Below are positions 1-11,570 of a stretch of DNA of 64,000 nucleotides, one piece after another. The notes beneath the pieces are model-generated. The model was given only the letters and a program-made list of their open reading frames with translations. It was not told where the DNA came from and searched no databases. Source of the DNA: Dicyema japonicum (taxonomy: Eukaryota; Dicyemida; Rhombozoa; Dicyemidae); NCBI GenBank assembly GCA_011109175.1, contig RDEW01000001.1, positions 384,395 to 448,394 of the forward strand, in the 5' to 3' direction. A program made the translations under genes and the position numbers. Position 1 is the stretch's first letter. Each line of letters begins with the position of its first letter.

Positions 1-2501
1 TTAACTTTCTGGAGGCCCCTGGTGATCATGTCTGTTGCGTGGGAGTTGAATTTGAGAAGGCTGTCGTACTTGACTCCAAGGACAATGGGGGACTTTGTCA
101 CTGGAATCCTAGTGGGACCAATGAAAAGACTCGGTTCATCCTTGGAACGACGGTCCGACGTGAATGTGGAACAGATAGACTTGGTTGCAGAAATCGTTAG
201 TCGATTGCCAGCAATCCAATCGTGGAGAATGTTCAATTTTGTCTGAGTTTTAAGGGATGCGACTTGAGTCGAGCGGTTCCGTATTGCAATGACTACGTCG
301 TCTGCGTAGGATAATAACAGGGAATCTTCGTCTCCATCATTAGGTAGGTCGTGTAGGAAAAGGTTGAATAGAATTGGTGAAAGTGGAGACCCCTGGGGTA
401 CCCCGTTCGGTAGTAATCGTGATCTAGATCTGAGATCACCACTGACTACTCTTCCACGTCTTCCAGACAAAAAGTTGGCCAGCCATAATTTCACATTCGG
501 ACGAATATTAGTAGAAAAATTTTTCCAACCAAGATTTTCCTCGAAACAGTGTCAAAGGCTTTGTTGATGTCAATAGAAACCAAGATTGTGCGTTTGTGAG
601 GCGGAGGATGGGTGTTAAAACCGTCGGCAATGAACTGCGATAAAGTTGCCAAGTATGTAGCGGTGGACCTACCGCGGAGGAAACCATGTTGAAATATAGG
701 ACGCGGAAGATACGGAATAATGACTGATAATACAAGTTTCTCCATAATTTTTGACAGTGTGCTGGTAACGGAAATAGGCCTGTAGGATGCAGGTTCTGTC
801 TCTGGTTTCCCAGCCTTCAATATCGGTCTGATGATAGAATTCTTCCAAATCTTAGGAATAATATTATAGTTAATGGACAGATTGTATATATGCGTGAGGT
901 AGCCAATTGCGTAGTGGCTTAGGTGTTTTAGGTGAATAGAAGATACTTTGTCAGGCCCGCACGCCCGTGAGCTCTTTAATCTGGTGATCACATCCAAGAC
1001 TTGGTCATCTGTGAATAGTTCGTGATAAGGTTCCTTCTTCGGTTTATGGGCACGCACCTTAATGTCCAGGTGTTTCGAGAATGGTTTGAAGCTAATTCCA
1101 GCGTAATGTTTCATAAGGATGTTAGGATGTAGGTGGCATAAGTGTTCAGGAGAAGACTTTCCGGTTCCGTCTGCATCATCCAGCTCCGACTTGACTTGTT
1201 TAAGAGTTTTCCAGAAGTGTCGGGATGTACTTTTCCTGTCGAGGTGGTTAACTAGATGCTGCCATCTCTTGTCCTTGTGTTCTTTTATGCTCTGACAGAT
1301 TCTTTTATTCAGTTGTCTGAGGGCTGTCAAAGACTTCATGTCCAACAGATGGCATCTCTTCAGCCGGTCTCTTTGTTTTATAAGACTTATTGTATAAGAG
1401 CTGAGGGTAGGAATAAACTTCTTGTATGACGATATAGGAATAAAAATATGGTCAGCTTTCTGAATGGCAGCGCTGATAATTTCTGCGGCCTCGTCAATAG
1501 AGCGTATTGGGAAGGATAATCTCCCGGCCAAGAATTTATCCACAAGGTTACTGAAACCAGACCAGTCAACCTTCGTATAATCCTTGAATCTTTTTGATTC
1601 CGCCGACCGTCTCCTGTATCGTCGAAGACCTCTCAATTTTAGAAGGATTGGATTGTGGTCACTGGGAAGCCGTAAAAGACGTTCCAGGAAATGAGTCCAG
1701 CCAGAGAAGGTGAGCATAATGTTAAGTCGGGGGATGTGCAGCTATCAGTCATCCTTAATGGGGTCCTCGTATGTGAGTTAGGGTTGTTCAGTATAATCAG
1801 GTCAGGAAGATAATTTGCAATGAGTTCTCCTCGGTTATCAGAGGATTGGGAAGTGAGCCAAACTGGATGTCGTGCATTAAGATCCCCACATAACAGTAGA
1901 TTTTTCAATGTTGAAATGCGTGATAAATCAGGGGTGTAAGATGACGGACACGATCCTTGTGGAGGAATATATATATTAGCCAAATGGATCCAAAAGGATG
2001 GGAATAACTCGATTTTGACAGTAATCTGCTCCAAAGTCTTGTCGGAGCCAAGAAGCTCGAGGTTCGTTGTTGTATCCATAAAAGAATATCGTTCTTTATA
2101 ATAGTAAGTAGTCCTCCTCCGCGTCCTCCCTGACGATCTTTACGGATCACTGTGTATCCGGGAAAAGAGGGTGTTGGTATGGAGGGAGATAGCTTGGACT
2201 CCTGTATTAAAGCGAGGTCAGCCTCATTATCGCGGAGGAGTGCCCGGAGTTCAAAGATTTTCTTCCTGATCCCATTCGTATTCAGTTGTATAATTGTAAA
2301 ACCTCTCCATGGACCAGGATTGGTTTCGACGTCCCCACATAGAAGAATCAAAAGTCTGGATAAATGGGGACACCAGACAGGGTCGAAGACACAGGGGATG
2401 AAAGGACCACCAGACGGTGGGGAGAAGCTGTTGGCTCTTTTCGTTCCATTTTGGAATGGGTGACACCGTTTCTGGTGAGCCACATGACACCACGCTAACA
2501 T
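1..2501 (-). mobile_element. LINE-A non-LTR retrotransposon, 5' end and most of ORF (3' end beyond window)
   Basis: Read on the minus strand from about 2501, the element encodes a short N-terminal segment, a 2A-like motif (about 2310-2360), an apurinic-type endonuclease and a reverse transcriptase. The endonuclease shows IQLNTNG, LIQESKL, GRGGGLLTI, LCGDLNARHPVW, SPDLTL and SDHNPIL. The RT shows ASYRPISV, SIDINKAFD and, near the left edge, QGSPLSPILF and SYADD. These are the standard domains of CR1/L2/Jockey-type LINEs. The frame breaks near 2080, near 1700 and near 520, each explicable by one or two bases, so this copy is not intact as written. It lies head to head with the glutaredoxin gene and may have displaced that gene's original upstream region. 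The family name LINE-A is mine. Confidence 0.9.
2310..2360 (-). other. 2A-like ribosome-skipping motif in LINE-A ORF
   Basis: The reading frame spells LLILLCGDVETNPGP, which contains the full D-x-E-x-N-P-G-P signature after a hydrophobic run. In known 2A peptides the ribosome skips the last Gly-Pro bond and releases two proteins from one ORF. Here it sits between a short N-terminal peptide and the endonuclease, the position reported for 2A motifs in some other non-LTR retrotransposons. Activity is inferred from motif identity only. Confidence 0.85.
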
Positions 2502-2510
2502 TTCTAATTA

Positions 2511-3570
2511 TCCTTTGAACAATTACTTATTACTTCCTTTGAACAATTTGAGTCTGTAATAAACGATCAATACATGTGAGTTCAATCATAATACTAGTGA
2601 TCTTGTCATTATCTTCTTTACGTCCCCCATAACTGGCCAGTGTCAGCAAATGAGGGATATTTTGACTGAACTAGACGAAGACAAGGTGATGTACGAGAGA
2701 GTCATCCTTGAGGTAGTCTTCTGGTTACATTTCAGGTCCCTTCGGAGGAAATGATCCTTTTGTCGCAGAAATACCAAGTGAAGGTGGCCCCAACAGTGAT
2801 ATTTGTCAGAGTTTGGGAATTTTGTTATTAAAGGGTGGATTTGAATTTGACAGAGTGGAAGGTTTTGATACCTTCGAATTGGTCTCCAAAATGTCAGATT
2901 TGGTGGAGAGTGAGGACATTGACCTGAGATTGGACAACTTCTTTTCCCAACTACTCAATCAGACAAAAATCGTAGTTCTGGTGGACTCTGATCAGCAGAA
3001 AAGTTATAATTTTTACTTTTTGAAGAAGTCATCAGTCATTCTTTGGATGTTTTGGGTTGACCCACGTGTCCTCATTCGTTGAGTTGAGTCTCCTCCAAAT
3101 AGCATGTTTTAATCCATTTTATCGCAGTCCTCCGAAAGTCAGGGAAAATATCTGGTGGAACTCCTCAAATATTCAGAGATGGAGTGGGAATTGCAGTCTT
3201 GGAGTCCCTGGATTCAAATTATGTGGACAAGCAACTTGGGAACCTGCTTGTGATGAGCATTGACGACAGACTGAGAGAACTTATTGGGAGTTCCAAGGTG
3301 ATGCTGTTCATGAAGGGAACTCCCAAACAACCCAGATGTGGGTTCTCCCGCAAAATGGTTGAAATGTTGGAATCTAGAGGGTATTTATGGGTTATATGGT
3401 AGAATTGAGTTCGGATATTTTGATATTTTGGGGGATGAAGAAGTGAGAAGTGAATTGAAGAGATATTCCAATTGGCCTACATATCCTCAACTTTATGCCA
3501 ACTCCGAACTCATTGGTGATTGGACGTGGTAAAGGAATTGGTTGAGGGTGGCGAATTTTTGATTGATTAG
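2511..3570 (+). CDS. GLRX3: Glutaredoxin-3-like (thioredoxin plus two monothiol glutaredoxin domains), 5' end unclear
   Basis: Spliced translation gives a thioredoxin-like domain ([12 protein letters not shown], then [27 protein letters not shown]), a very divergent first glutaredoxin domain, and a second domain with [27 protein letters not shown] and [15 protein letters not shown]-type Grx3 proteins handle cytosolic iron-sulphur clusters and iron signalling. Introns fit at 2576-2597, 2713-2735, 2811-2833, about 3003-3025, 3106-3127 and 3381-3402, all 22-23 nt. The Trx site reads GQC rather than CGPC, as in metazoan Grx3. Domain 1 has GCFG where CGFS is expected. Near 3515 one G seems to be missing: SELIG is followed out of frame by [13 protein letters not shown] and a stop at 3568-3570. 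No initiator ATG is visible at the 5' end, which borders the LINE. Confidence 0.85.
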
Positions 3571-4385
3571 ATATTAAATTCTTTGTTTTACGATGTCATC
3601 TGTTTGGTGGGGGTAGGCTGCTCGATAAAGGTACCTTGTGAACTTTAAGACGTTGTCACCTAACTTGCTTAGCTCATTTTTGAGATTATGGTTGCATTAA
3701 GGCAATTTCAAGTTAAATAGTTCGCTGAACTGACTAATCTAGTTATCCTGGCGCGGTCTAGTAGAGTCCTCAATTAGGAGTAGAAGACATTGTCTGGAAA
3801 GATGAGGTCGATGACACAAGTCGTCAGAGAGCAAATAGGGTTCTTGATAAAAAGCCACAGATTAATGTTTATTCAACTACTGAGTTATTAATGTGGTGCT
3901 ATGTTGCTATTTGAATTGAAGATTGTTGCTTGTTTTTTCTGTTCCTTCTCTTCCCTTTTTCTCCCAGGGAGCTTGAATTGTTAGCATGACTCTAGAATAA
4001 TCTTAATTTAATTTGATATCTAAAAAGGACCAGTAGTCAACAACCATTCAGAGGAGTTCCCCTTAGACGACACTTCTCTTAAGTCCGAGCATGCAAAGAC
4101 TGCTGAGGGAGGCCGGGATCACTTGATCACTTTCTTGTGCCCTAGTAGATAGGAAACGTCTAATCTTGAGCTTACAAAAATCAATCGGGAGACAAAATTT
4201 CTAAGTCAATCGACCTTTTCGCACAAGATTATGTAAGGAGAAGCAGAGAAAACCGGATCTGTGGCCGAATTTCCTGTAAACAGGGGTTCAATGAGTATTC
4301 ATTTTTGGAGATCTGCTTTATATTGTTCCATTTTAACTTGGCGGTTGATACTAATAGACCATTCGTGTACTCTATCCTATTTCAG
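3571..4385. other. Intergenic, no gene seen
   Basis: AT-rich, with stops in all frames at short spacing. I see no recognisable protein, RNA or repeat. Confidence 0.4.
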
Positions 4386-4387
4386 TC

Positions 4388-4620
4388 GTGGGTTGGTGGC
4401 TGCAAGGGATGCAGAACGGTTAACTCATCCGCATAGAATAACAGAGGGAAATCGTCATCATCGGCCGTAAGTAGGTCGTGTAGAAACAAGTTAAAGAAGA
4501 CTGGGGAAATAAGGATCTCATCTCAAGTGCTACGACCAGGGTCGGAGAAAACTTGTTATGCGCAATCCATCGTCTTGTTTTGAGGATCGTCAAAGGTGAT
4601 GTCAACAGTTATGCCAGAGA
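4388..4620 (-). pseudogene. LINE reverse-transcriptase relic
   Basis: On the minus strand the stretch around 4420-4445 reads LLFYADE, a decayed YADD box. The stretch 4440-4500 resembles the matching part of LINE-A near 300-370, including the shared string taggtcgtgtag. It is short and heavily broken. Confidence 0.6.
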
Positions 4621-6304
4621 TTTTGTTTGGCGAGATCCCTTACCATTCAACAACCTCGATGGGGAAGGAACATTTGTTGTATTGCTGTCGGAAATTACTA
4701 CGACGTCTATGTCCAAAAATAGCTGCAAGACGCTTCAGAGTCGTCATCCTGCGTAGAGTGAGAGGGTGGGTTGAAAGGCTGATGTCCATTCAACGAGGTC
4801 TTTCTTCGATTCGAGGACCCTAATGGACATCTTATTGATGTTAAATTGAACATCTCCAAGCAACTCTTTTTGACATACTCGTTAGTCTTCAAACACTGGA
4901 CGTTGTAAACACCATTGATTCACACCTAATATCCTTAGTGAGGATGTTCTAAACGCCTGACCAGACGATCAAACTCCCGATTTCTCGGGGTGACCTCTAT
5001 CTATAATCCAAAGCAGACATGAGCTTCATGCTTTTCTTGAGCTTCCTGCTTTTCTCCTTGATGCCCTATGGGGGTTATTTCAAAATCTTTTAGTTATATC
5101 CAACACCGACGTGCTTTTTTGTTGTCGGAGACGTCTGCAGAGAGCGGTGCCTGATCCAAAGCCATTCTTAATGGAGTTTTGAATTCTTTCTGGATGATGA
5201 ATGCGTCTGTATTGAATTTCATTACGACTCGCCACTGACTGTTTTGTCCTTCACCCACTCTCGTACAAGAGGAACGAATCAGTCTTGACGATATTTTGTC
5301 GAAAATCGACTGAGAGGAACGTGTCAAAAACTTCCAAGTCTGTCTCGAAGTTTCTACCCAACGTCCTTCCATAAGGATCCTCCTGTCACTAGCCCTGTTT
5401 GATTTGTTTTGACAAGATCTATTAAATGATTCCGACAACTAACTTTCCAATGCAAATGATATAATCCTCGCTTACAGAGACAAAGGTGTCCAAAGCCACA
5501 AGACGACTGCAGTATCCTAAGCAGATAGTTGGACACAATTTTAACGACTTCAAGTTCAGAAAATCATGCACTATAATCTGGCTTTACGTGAGGTATCAGT
5601 GATGACAGCGTCACTTGCCAAGCCTAGAATGTTGTTAATTCAATTTTATAATTGTTTCCTTTAAGACAAATACAATTATGTTTTGTTAATTCCACTATTC
5701 CTCTTGAGCCATCTCGCCACTCTATTCTCTCCCTTTCGCAATCCTGCAAGAAGCCTGATCAATCTGATAAACTTTGACGTGTTAAAACCAGGTGCGTCAA
5801 ACGACTTAGCGTGGATTGGCTAGAGGGCGAACCGATCCCCAATTTTTTGTAAGGTGGAGGAACGAATCAGTCTTTCCTCATAAAATTTCTACCCCAGACG
5901 TGAATAATGGTTAATCAAGGAAAACCGTATCAAAAGTAATGACTAATCACCATGAAACAAGGACTTTAGTCGGTTACGGACAATGGATAACTCGTCATGC
6001 AGAAAGTTAGCATTTATAATCTTCTGTATATTTACTTACAGCCTGAGACCTGAAAAATAAGGGGGAGAAAACGATTTACAGAGTGTCGATAATATAGGCG
6101 TCTCCATGATCGTCACATATTCTAGGTATCATATACAGTTCAACTACCCAATAGAAAAGCGCCCATACACAGAGATTAAAATAATTTATCCATTTTTTTC
6201 AATACTATTTTTTAATTATTTATTAAACAACATGTGATAAATAAAAAAGCCATTTTATTTATTAACTAAAATATAACAGGTTAAAGATATCCTACGTTTT
6301 CTAA
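4621..6304. other. Long stretch without a convincing gene
   Basis: Minus-strand open frames at 5094-5438 and 5354-5536 overlap in different frames and match nothing I know. The words aggaacgaatcagtctt (about 5269) and aggaacgaatcagtcttt (about 5860) recur in this region, so it probably holds two decayed copies of one repeat. The last 120 bases are AT-rich. Confidence 0.35.
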
Positions 6305-6790
6305 CCGGCTGTTATGAACAACATTGTAATGCGTGCTTTTGAAGCTGCAGACTTCCCGGTAGTGCTGGAGCCCGTGGGATTGGACGGCGGAGACGGGGAA
6401 AGACCAAATAGGCTAACAATCTTTCCGTTCACTGAAAGAAAATCGCTATTATGGGACTGCACTGTTGTGGATTCTTTTTCCAATTTGATGATACTCAGCT
6501 CGTTGCAGTCTGCTTTATCGGCAGCCGATTTGGCCAAGAAAACCTAGATTAAAAATATTGAGTAATTGGAGATCGCTTTCGATTTATACCGGTGGTAACC
6601 GAAACGTCTGGTGCTGCGGGAAGTATCACAGCCTTTTTCCTGAAGTAAATCGGTGTGAAATTTGCCCATTGTAAGAAAGACATGGGGGGGCGGGGAGCGG
6701 TCTGGCTAAAGCAACAAATTGGGATTGCAGTTGTCCGTGGAAACACTTACTCCGTACTGTCAACAGCCTCTCTTCCCCGTTATTGCTAAT
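6305..6790 (+). mobile_element. RLE-type retrotransposon, 3' fragment
   Basis: The frame from 6314 reads MRAFEAADFPVVLEPVGLD, then GDGERPNRLTIFPF, matching the C-terminal endonuclease region of the fuller copy at 35345-38560. After a decayed middle, about 6720-6765 reads IAVVRGNTYSVLSTAS, matching the extreme C terminus of that copy. An AT-rich 3' tail follows and becomes part of the tandem unit downstream. Confidence 0.8.
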
Positions 6791-7127
6791 AAATAATATT
6801 TTATTGTTGAATAAACGTGTTTTAAAAGAGAGAAAACATTTAAAATAGTAATCGCTAATTTTTTTTTATATTGTATTTTTCCGTAATTTTTTTAACCAAT
6901 TGAAGATTTTACTAGTCATCCATGCATTCTTGGATGTACATAAACTACATTTATGGTAATATGGTTTGCAGAATCAAATCCTTTCTAGCTACTGAATGAT
7001 CCTCGGTTGATTTTTTTAAAAATAAATTGAATATATTTTAAAAATCATCAAGGTTATTGGAAACGTTAAACAGCTATAAAATATCTAGGAAATTTACTAT
7101 CCAGAAGACAATCCCACTTCCGCAGTG

Positions 7128-7648
7128 ATGAACACAGATGACGGGGTCACCCGTCAACCTCAAAGCATCGTGGAATTTTTCAACCGAACTCGAGACCTCC
7201 GGAACTTATTACACCGTGCAACTCTTAAACACTAAATCTGAAAAATACGGAATTCACGTGCTAGACTTCTCTCTCTTAATGTTCTATGTCAGGATGTTCT
7301 CTAGTCGGGATACTTGACATCATAGAACCACTGCAGGTGGCCGTCTGACATTTTTTATATGAAAACGAGGAGCACAACGATTTTTGCGAGAATCTGGAGT
7401 CATTATGATGGCTGTTTGGGTCTGTACTTTTTCTGAACCAAGGGACCCCACAAATGTGACCATTGAAGACTACTTTGTTCGGACGCTCCACGTTTCCCTG
7501 GTAAATAAGAACAACAAACCGACTGACCTTGAAAAACAATTTAAAGAATCTGTGAGTCGCCTCAGGGACAGGTCACTAAAATCTTTGTTGAATCCGAAAT
7601 TGCCTTGCATGAGGAAGACCTTACAAGACTTGTTTGAGGGAGTTTGAT
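7128..7648 (+). pseudogene. Tandem unknown gene, copy 1 (broken)
   Basis: Same gene as the open copy at 10060. An extra T in the run near 7180 shifts the frame early, and TGA follows SSRDT near 7315. The C-terminal part from 7384 stays open and nearly identical to the other copies. Confidence 0.7.
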
Positions 7649-8103
7649 ATCATCTTACTTCCCCCTACATTCACCGGTAAAGTGAAGAAAGTTGCGATTG
7701 CAGTTGTCCGCGGAAACATTTGCTCTGTATTGTCAACAGCCTTTCTTCCCCGTTATTGCTAATAAATAATATTTTATTGTAGAATAAACATGTTTTAAAA
7801 GAGAGAAAACATTTAAAATAGTAATCGCTAATTTTTTCCTATATTGTATTTTTCCGTAATTTTTTCTAACCAATTGAAGATATTGCTAGTAATCCATGCA
7901 TTTTTGGATGTACATAAACTACATTTATAGTAATACGGTTTGCAGAATCAAATCCTTGTCTAGCTACTGAATGACCCTCGGTTGATTTTTTTAAAAATAA
8001 ATTGAATATATTTTGAAAAAAAGTCATGAAGGTTATTGGAAACGTTGAACAGCTATAAAATATCTAGGAAATTTTCTATCCAGAAGACAATCCCACTTCC
8101 GTA

Positions 8104-8625
8104 GTGATGAACACAGATGACGGGGTCACCCGTCAACCTCAAAGCATCGTGGAATTTTCAACCGAACTCGAGACCTCCGGAACTTATTACACCGTGCAAC
8201 TCTTAAACACTATATCTGGAAAATACGGAATTCACGTGCTAGACTTCTCTCTCTTAATGTTCTATGTCAGGATGTTCTCTAGTCGGGATACTTGACATCA
8301 TAGAACCACTGCAGGTGGCCGTCTGACATTTTTTATATGAAAACGAGGAGCACAACGACTTTTGCGAGAATCTGGAGTCATTATGATGGCTGTTTGGGTC
8401 TGTACTTTTTCTGAACCAAGGGACCCCACAAATGTGACCATTGAAGACTACTTTGTTCGGACGCTCCACGTTTCCCTGGTAAATAAGAACAACAAACCGA
8501 CTGACCTTGAAAAACAATTTAAAGAATCTGTGAGTCGCCTCAGGGACAGGTCACTAAAATCTTTGTTGAATCCGAAATTGCCTTGCATGAGGAAGACCTT
8601 ACAAGACTTGTTTGAGGGAGTTTGA
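8104..8625 (+). pseudogene. Tandem unknown gene, copy 2 (broken)
   Basis: Opens MMNTDDGVTRQPQSIVEF, then meets TGA after SSRDT near 8293. The downstream half (8362-8625) is open in another frame after this point. The translated parts are identical to those of copy 3. Confidence 0.7.
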
Positions 8626-9082
8626 TATCATCTTACTTCCCCCTACATTCACCGGTAAAGTGAAGAAAGTTGCGATTGCAGTTGTCCGCGGAAACATTTG
8701 CTCTGTATTGTCAACAGCCTTTCTTCCCCGTTATTGCTAATAAATAATATTTTATTGTAGAATAAACATGTTTTAAAAGAGAGAAAACATTTAAAATAGT
8801 AATCGCTAATTTTTTCCTATATTGTATTTTTCCGTAATTTTTTTCTAACCAATTGAAGATATTGCTAGTAATCCATGCATTTTTGGATGTACATAAACTA
8901 CATTTATAGTAATACGGTTTGCAGAATCAAATCCTTGTCTAGCTACTGAATGACCCTCGGTTGATTTTTTTAAAAATAAATTGAATATATTTTGAAAAAA
9001 AGTCATGAAGGTTATTGGAAACGTTGAACAGCTATAAAATATCTAGGAAATTTTCTATCCAGAAGACAATCCCACTTCCGTA

Positions 9083-9604
9083 GTGATGAACACAGATGAC
9101 GGGGTCACCCGTCAACCTCAAAGCATCGTGGAATTTTCAACCGAACTCGAGACCTCCGGAACTTATTACACCGTGCAACTCTTAAACACTATATCTGGAA
9201 AATACGGAATTCACGTGCTAGACTTCTCTCTCTTAATGTTCTATGTCAGGATGTTCTCTAGTCGGGATACTTGACATCATAGAACCACTGCAGGTGGCCG
9301 TCTGACATTTTTTATATGAAAACGAGGAGCACAACGACTTTTGCGAGAATCTGGAGTCATTATGATGGCTGTTTGGGTCTGTACTTTTTCTGAACCAAGG
9401 GACCCCACAAATGTGACCATTGAAGACTACTTTGTTCGGACGCTCCACGTTTCCCTGGTAAATAAGAACAACAAACCGACTGACCTTGAAAAACAATTTA
9501 AAGAATCTGTGAGTCGCCTCAGGGACAGGTCACTAAAATCTTTGTTGAATCCGAAATTGCCTTGCATGAGGAAGACCTTACAAGACTTGTTTGAGGGAGT
9601 TTGA
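9083..9604 (+). pseudogene. Tandem unknown gene, copy 3 (broken)
   Basis: Encodes the same two fragments as copy 2, with the same TGA after SSRDT near 9272. The shared defect means the break predates the duplication that made copies 2 and 3. It could also be a feature of the gene, for example an unrecognised short intron. Confidence 0.7.
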
Positions 9605-10059
9605 TATCATCTTACTTCCCCCTACATTCACCGGTAAAGTGAAGAAAGTTGCGATTGCAGTTGTCCGCGGAAACACTTACTCCGTACTGTCAACTGCCGC
9701 TCTTGGCCGTTATTGCTAATAAATAATATTTTATTGTTGAATAAACATGTTTTAAAGGAGAGAAAACATTTAAAATAGTAATCGCTAATTTTTTCCTATA
9801 TTGTATTTTTCCCGTAATTTTTTGTAACCAATTGAAGATATTACTAGTCATCCATGCATTTTTGGATGTACATAAACTACATTTATAGTAATACGGTTTG
9901 CAGAATCAAATCCTTGTCTAGCTACTGAATGACCCTCGGTTGATTTTTTTAAAAATAAATTGAATATATTTTAAAAAAATCATGAAGGTTATTGGAAACG
10001 TTAAACAACTATAAAATATCTAGGAAATTTACTATCTAGAAGACAATCCTACTTCCGCA

Positions 10060-10581
10060 GTGATGAACATAGATGACGGGGTTACCAGTCAACCTCAAAA
10101 CATCGTGGAATTTCCAACCGAACTCGAGACCTCCGGAGCATGTTACACCGTGCAACTCTTAAACACTAAATCTGAAAAATACGGAATTCACGTGCTAGAC
10201 TTCTCCCTCTTAATGTTCTATGTCAGGATGTTCTCTAGTCGGGATACCTGTCCTCATAGAACCACTCCAGGTTGCCGTCTGACATTTTTTATAAGAAAAC
10301 GAGGAGCACAACGATTTTTGCGAGAATCTGGAGTCATTATGATGGCTGTTTGGGCCTGTACTTCTTCTGAACCAAGGGACCCCACAAATGTGACCACTGA
10401 AGACTACTTTGTTCGGACGCTCCACGTTTCCCTGCTAAATAAGAACAACAAACCGACTGACCTTGAAAAACAATTTAAAGAATCTGTGAGTCGCCTCAGG
10501 GACAGGTCACTAAAATCTTTGTTGAATCCGAAATTGCCTTGCATGAGGAAGACCTTACAAGACTTGTTTGAGGGAATCTGA
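10060..10581 (+). CDS. Tandem unknown gene, copy 4, the only fully open copy (173 aa)
   Basis: A single open frame begins MMNIDDGVTSQPQNIVEF, passes through LLMFYVRMFSSRDTCPHR and IRKRGAQRFLRESGVIMM, and ends MRKTLQDLFEGI. I do not recognise the family. No signal peptide, membrane helix or catalytic motif stands out; the second half is basic and probably helical (KQFKESVSRLRDRSLKSLL). Just after the stop another frame reads DFILLP, and copies 1-3 continue DIILLPPTFTGKVKKV, so the true protein may extend through an indel or tiny intron. It differs from copies 1-3 where they have TGA (CCT here). It may be a host gene caught in the array, or part of an unknown mobile element. Confidence 0.55.
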   Translation: MMNIDDGVTSQPQNIVEFPTELETSGACYTVQLLNTKSEKYGIHVLDFSLLMFYVRMFSSRDTCPHRTTPGCRLTFFIRKRGAQRFLRESGVIMMAVWACTSSEPRDPTNVTTEDYFVRTLHVSLLNKNNKPTDLEKQFKESVSRLRDRSLKSLLNPKLPCMRKTLQDLFEGI

Positions 10582-11032
10582 TTTCATCTTACTTCCCCTA
10601 CATTCACCGGTAAAGTGAAGAAAGTTGCGATTGCAGTTGTCCGCGGAAACATTTGCTCTGTATTGTCAACAGCCGCTCTTCCCCGTTATTGCTAATAAAT
10701 AATATTTTATTGTTGAATAAACGTGTTTTAAAAGAGAGAAAACATTTAAAATAGTAATCGCTAATTTTTTCCTATATTGTATTTTTCCGTAATTTTTTGT
10801 AACCAATTGAAGATATTACTAGTCATCTATGCTTTCTTGGATGTACATAAACTACATTTATAGTAATATGGTTTGCAGAATCAAATCCTTTCTAGCTACT
10901 GAATGACCCTCGGTTGATTTTTTTAAAATAAATTGAATATATTTTAAAAAAATCATGAAGGTTATTGGAAACGTTAAACAACTATAAAATATCTAGGAAA
11001 TTTTCTATCCAGAAGACAATCCTACTTCCGCA

Positions 11033-11570
11033 GTGATGAACACAGATGACGGGGTCACCCGTCAACCTCAAAGCATCGTGGAATTTTCAACCGAACTCGA
11101 GACCTCCGGAACTTATTACACCGTGCAACTCTTAAACACTAAATCTGAAAAATACGGAATTCACGTGCTAGACATCTCCCTCTTAATGTTCTATGTAAGG
11201 ATGTTCTCTAGTCGGGATATCTGTCCTCATAGAACCACTCTAGGTGCCGTCTGACATTTTTATAAGAAAACGAGGAGCACAACGATTTTTGCGAGATTCT
11301 GGAGTCATTATGATGGCTGTTTGGGACTGTACTTCTTCTGAACCAAGGGACCCCACAAATGTGACCATTGAAGACTACTTTGTTCGGACGCTCCACGTTT
11401 CCCTGGTAAATAAGAACAACAAACCGACTGACCTTGAAAAACAATTTTAAGAAATTGGGAGTCGCCTCAGGGACAGGTCACTAAAATCTTTGTTGAATCC
11501 GAAATTGCCTTGCATGAGGAAGACCTTACAAGACTTGTTTGAGGGAATCTGATATCATCTTACTTCCCCT
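11033..11570 (+). pseudogene. Tandem unknown gene, copy 5 (broken), array end
   Basis: Opens like the other copies. A base lost near 11245 shifts the frame, and further breaks lie near 11450. Beyond the last unit the sequence continues GKVKKVYAEDNLKELLPKV to a stop at about 11647. This looks like the original C-terminal continuation of the gene, which the other units lost when they were joined to the RLE tail. Confidence 0.65.

Noticed and set aside
5094-5536. Two overlapping minus-strand frames as a gene
   Set aside because: Different frames, no splice junction joining them, and no recognisable motif; likely repeat debris.
7276-11444. Antisense frames of 87 residues repeated in the array on the minus strand
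   Set aside because: They mirror the open plus-strand gene and are identical only because the units are; nothing protein-like is conserved independently.
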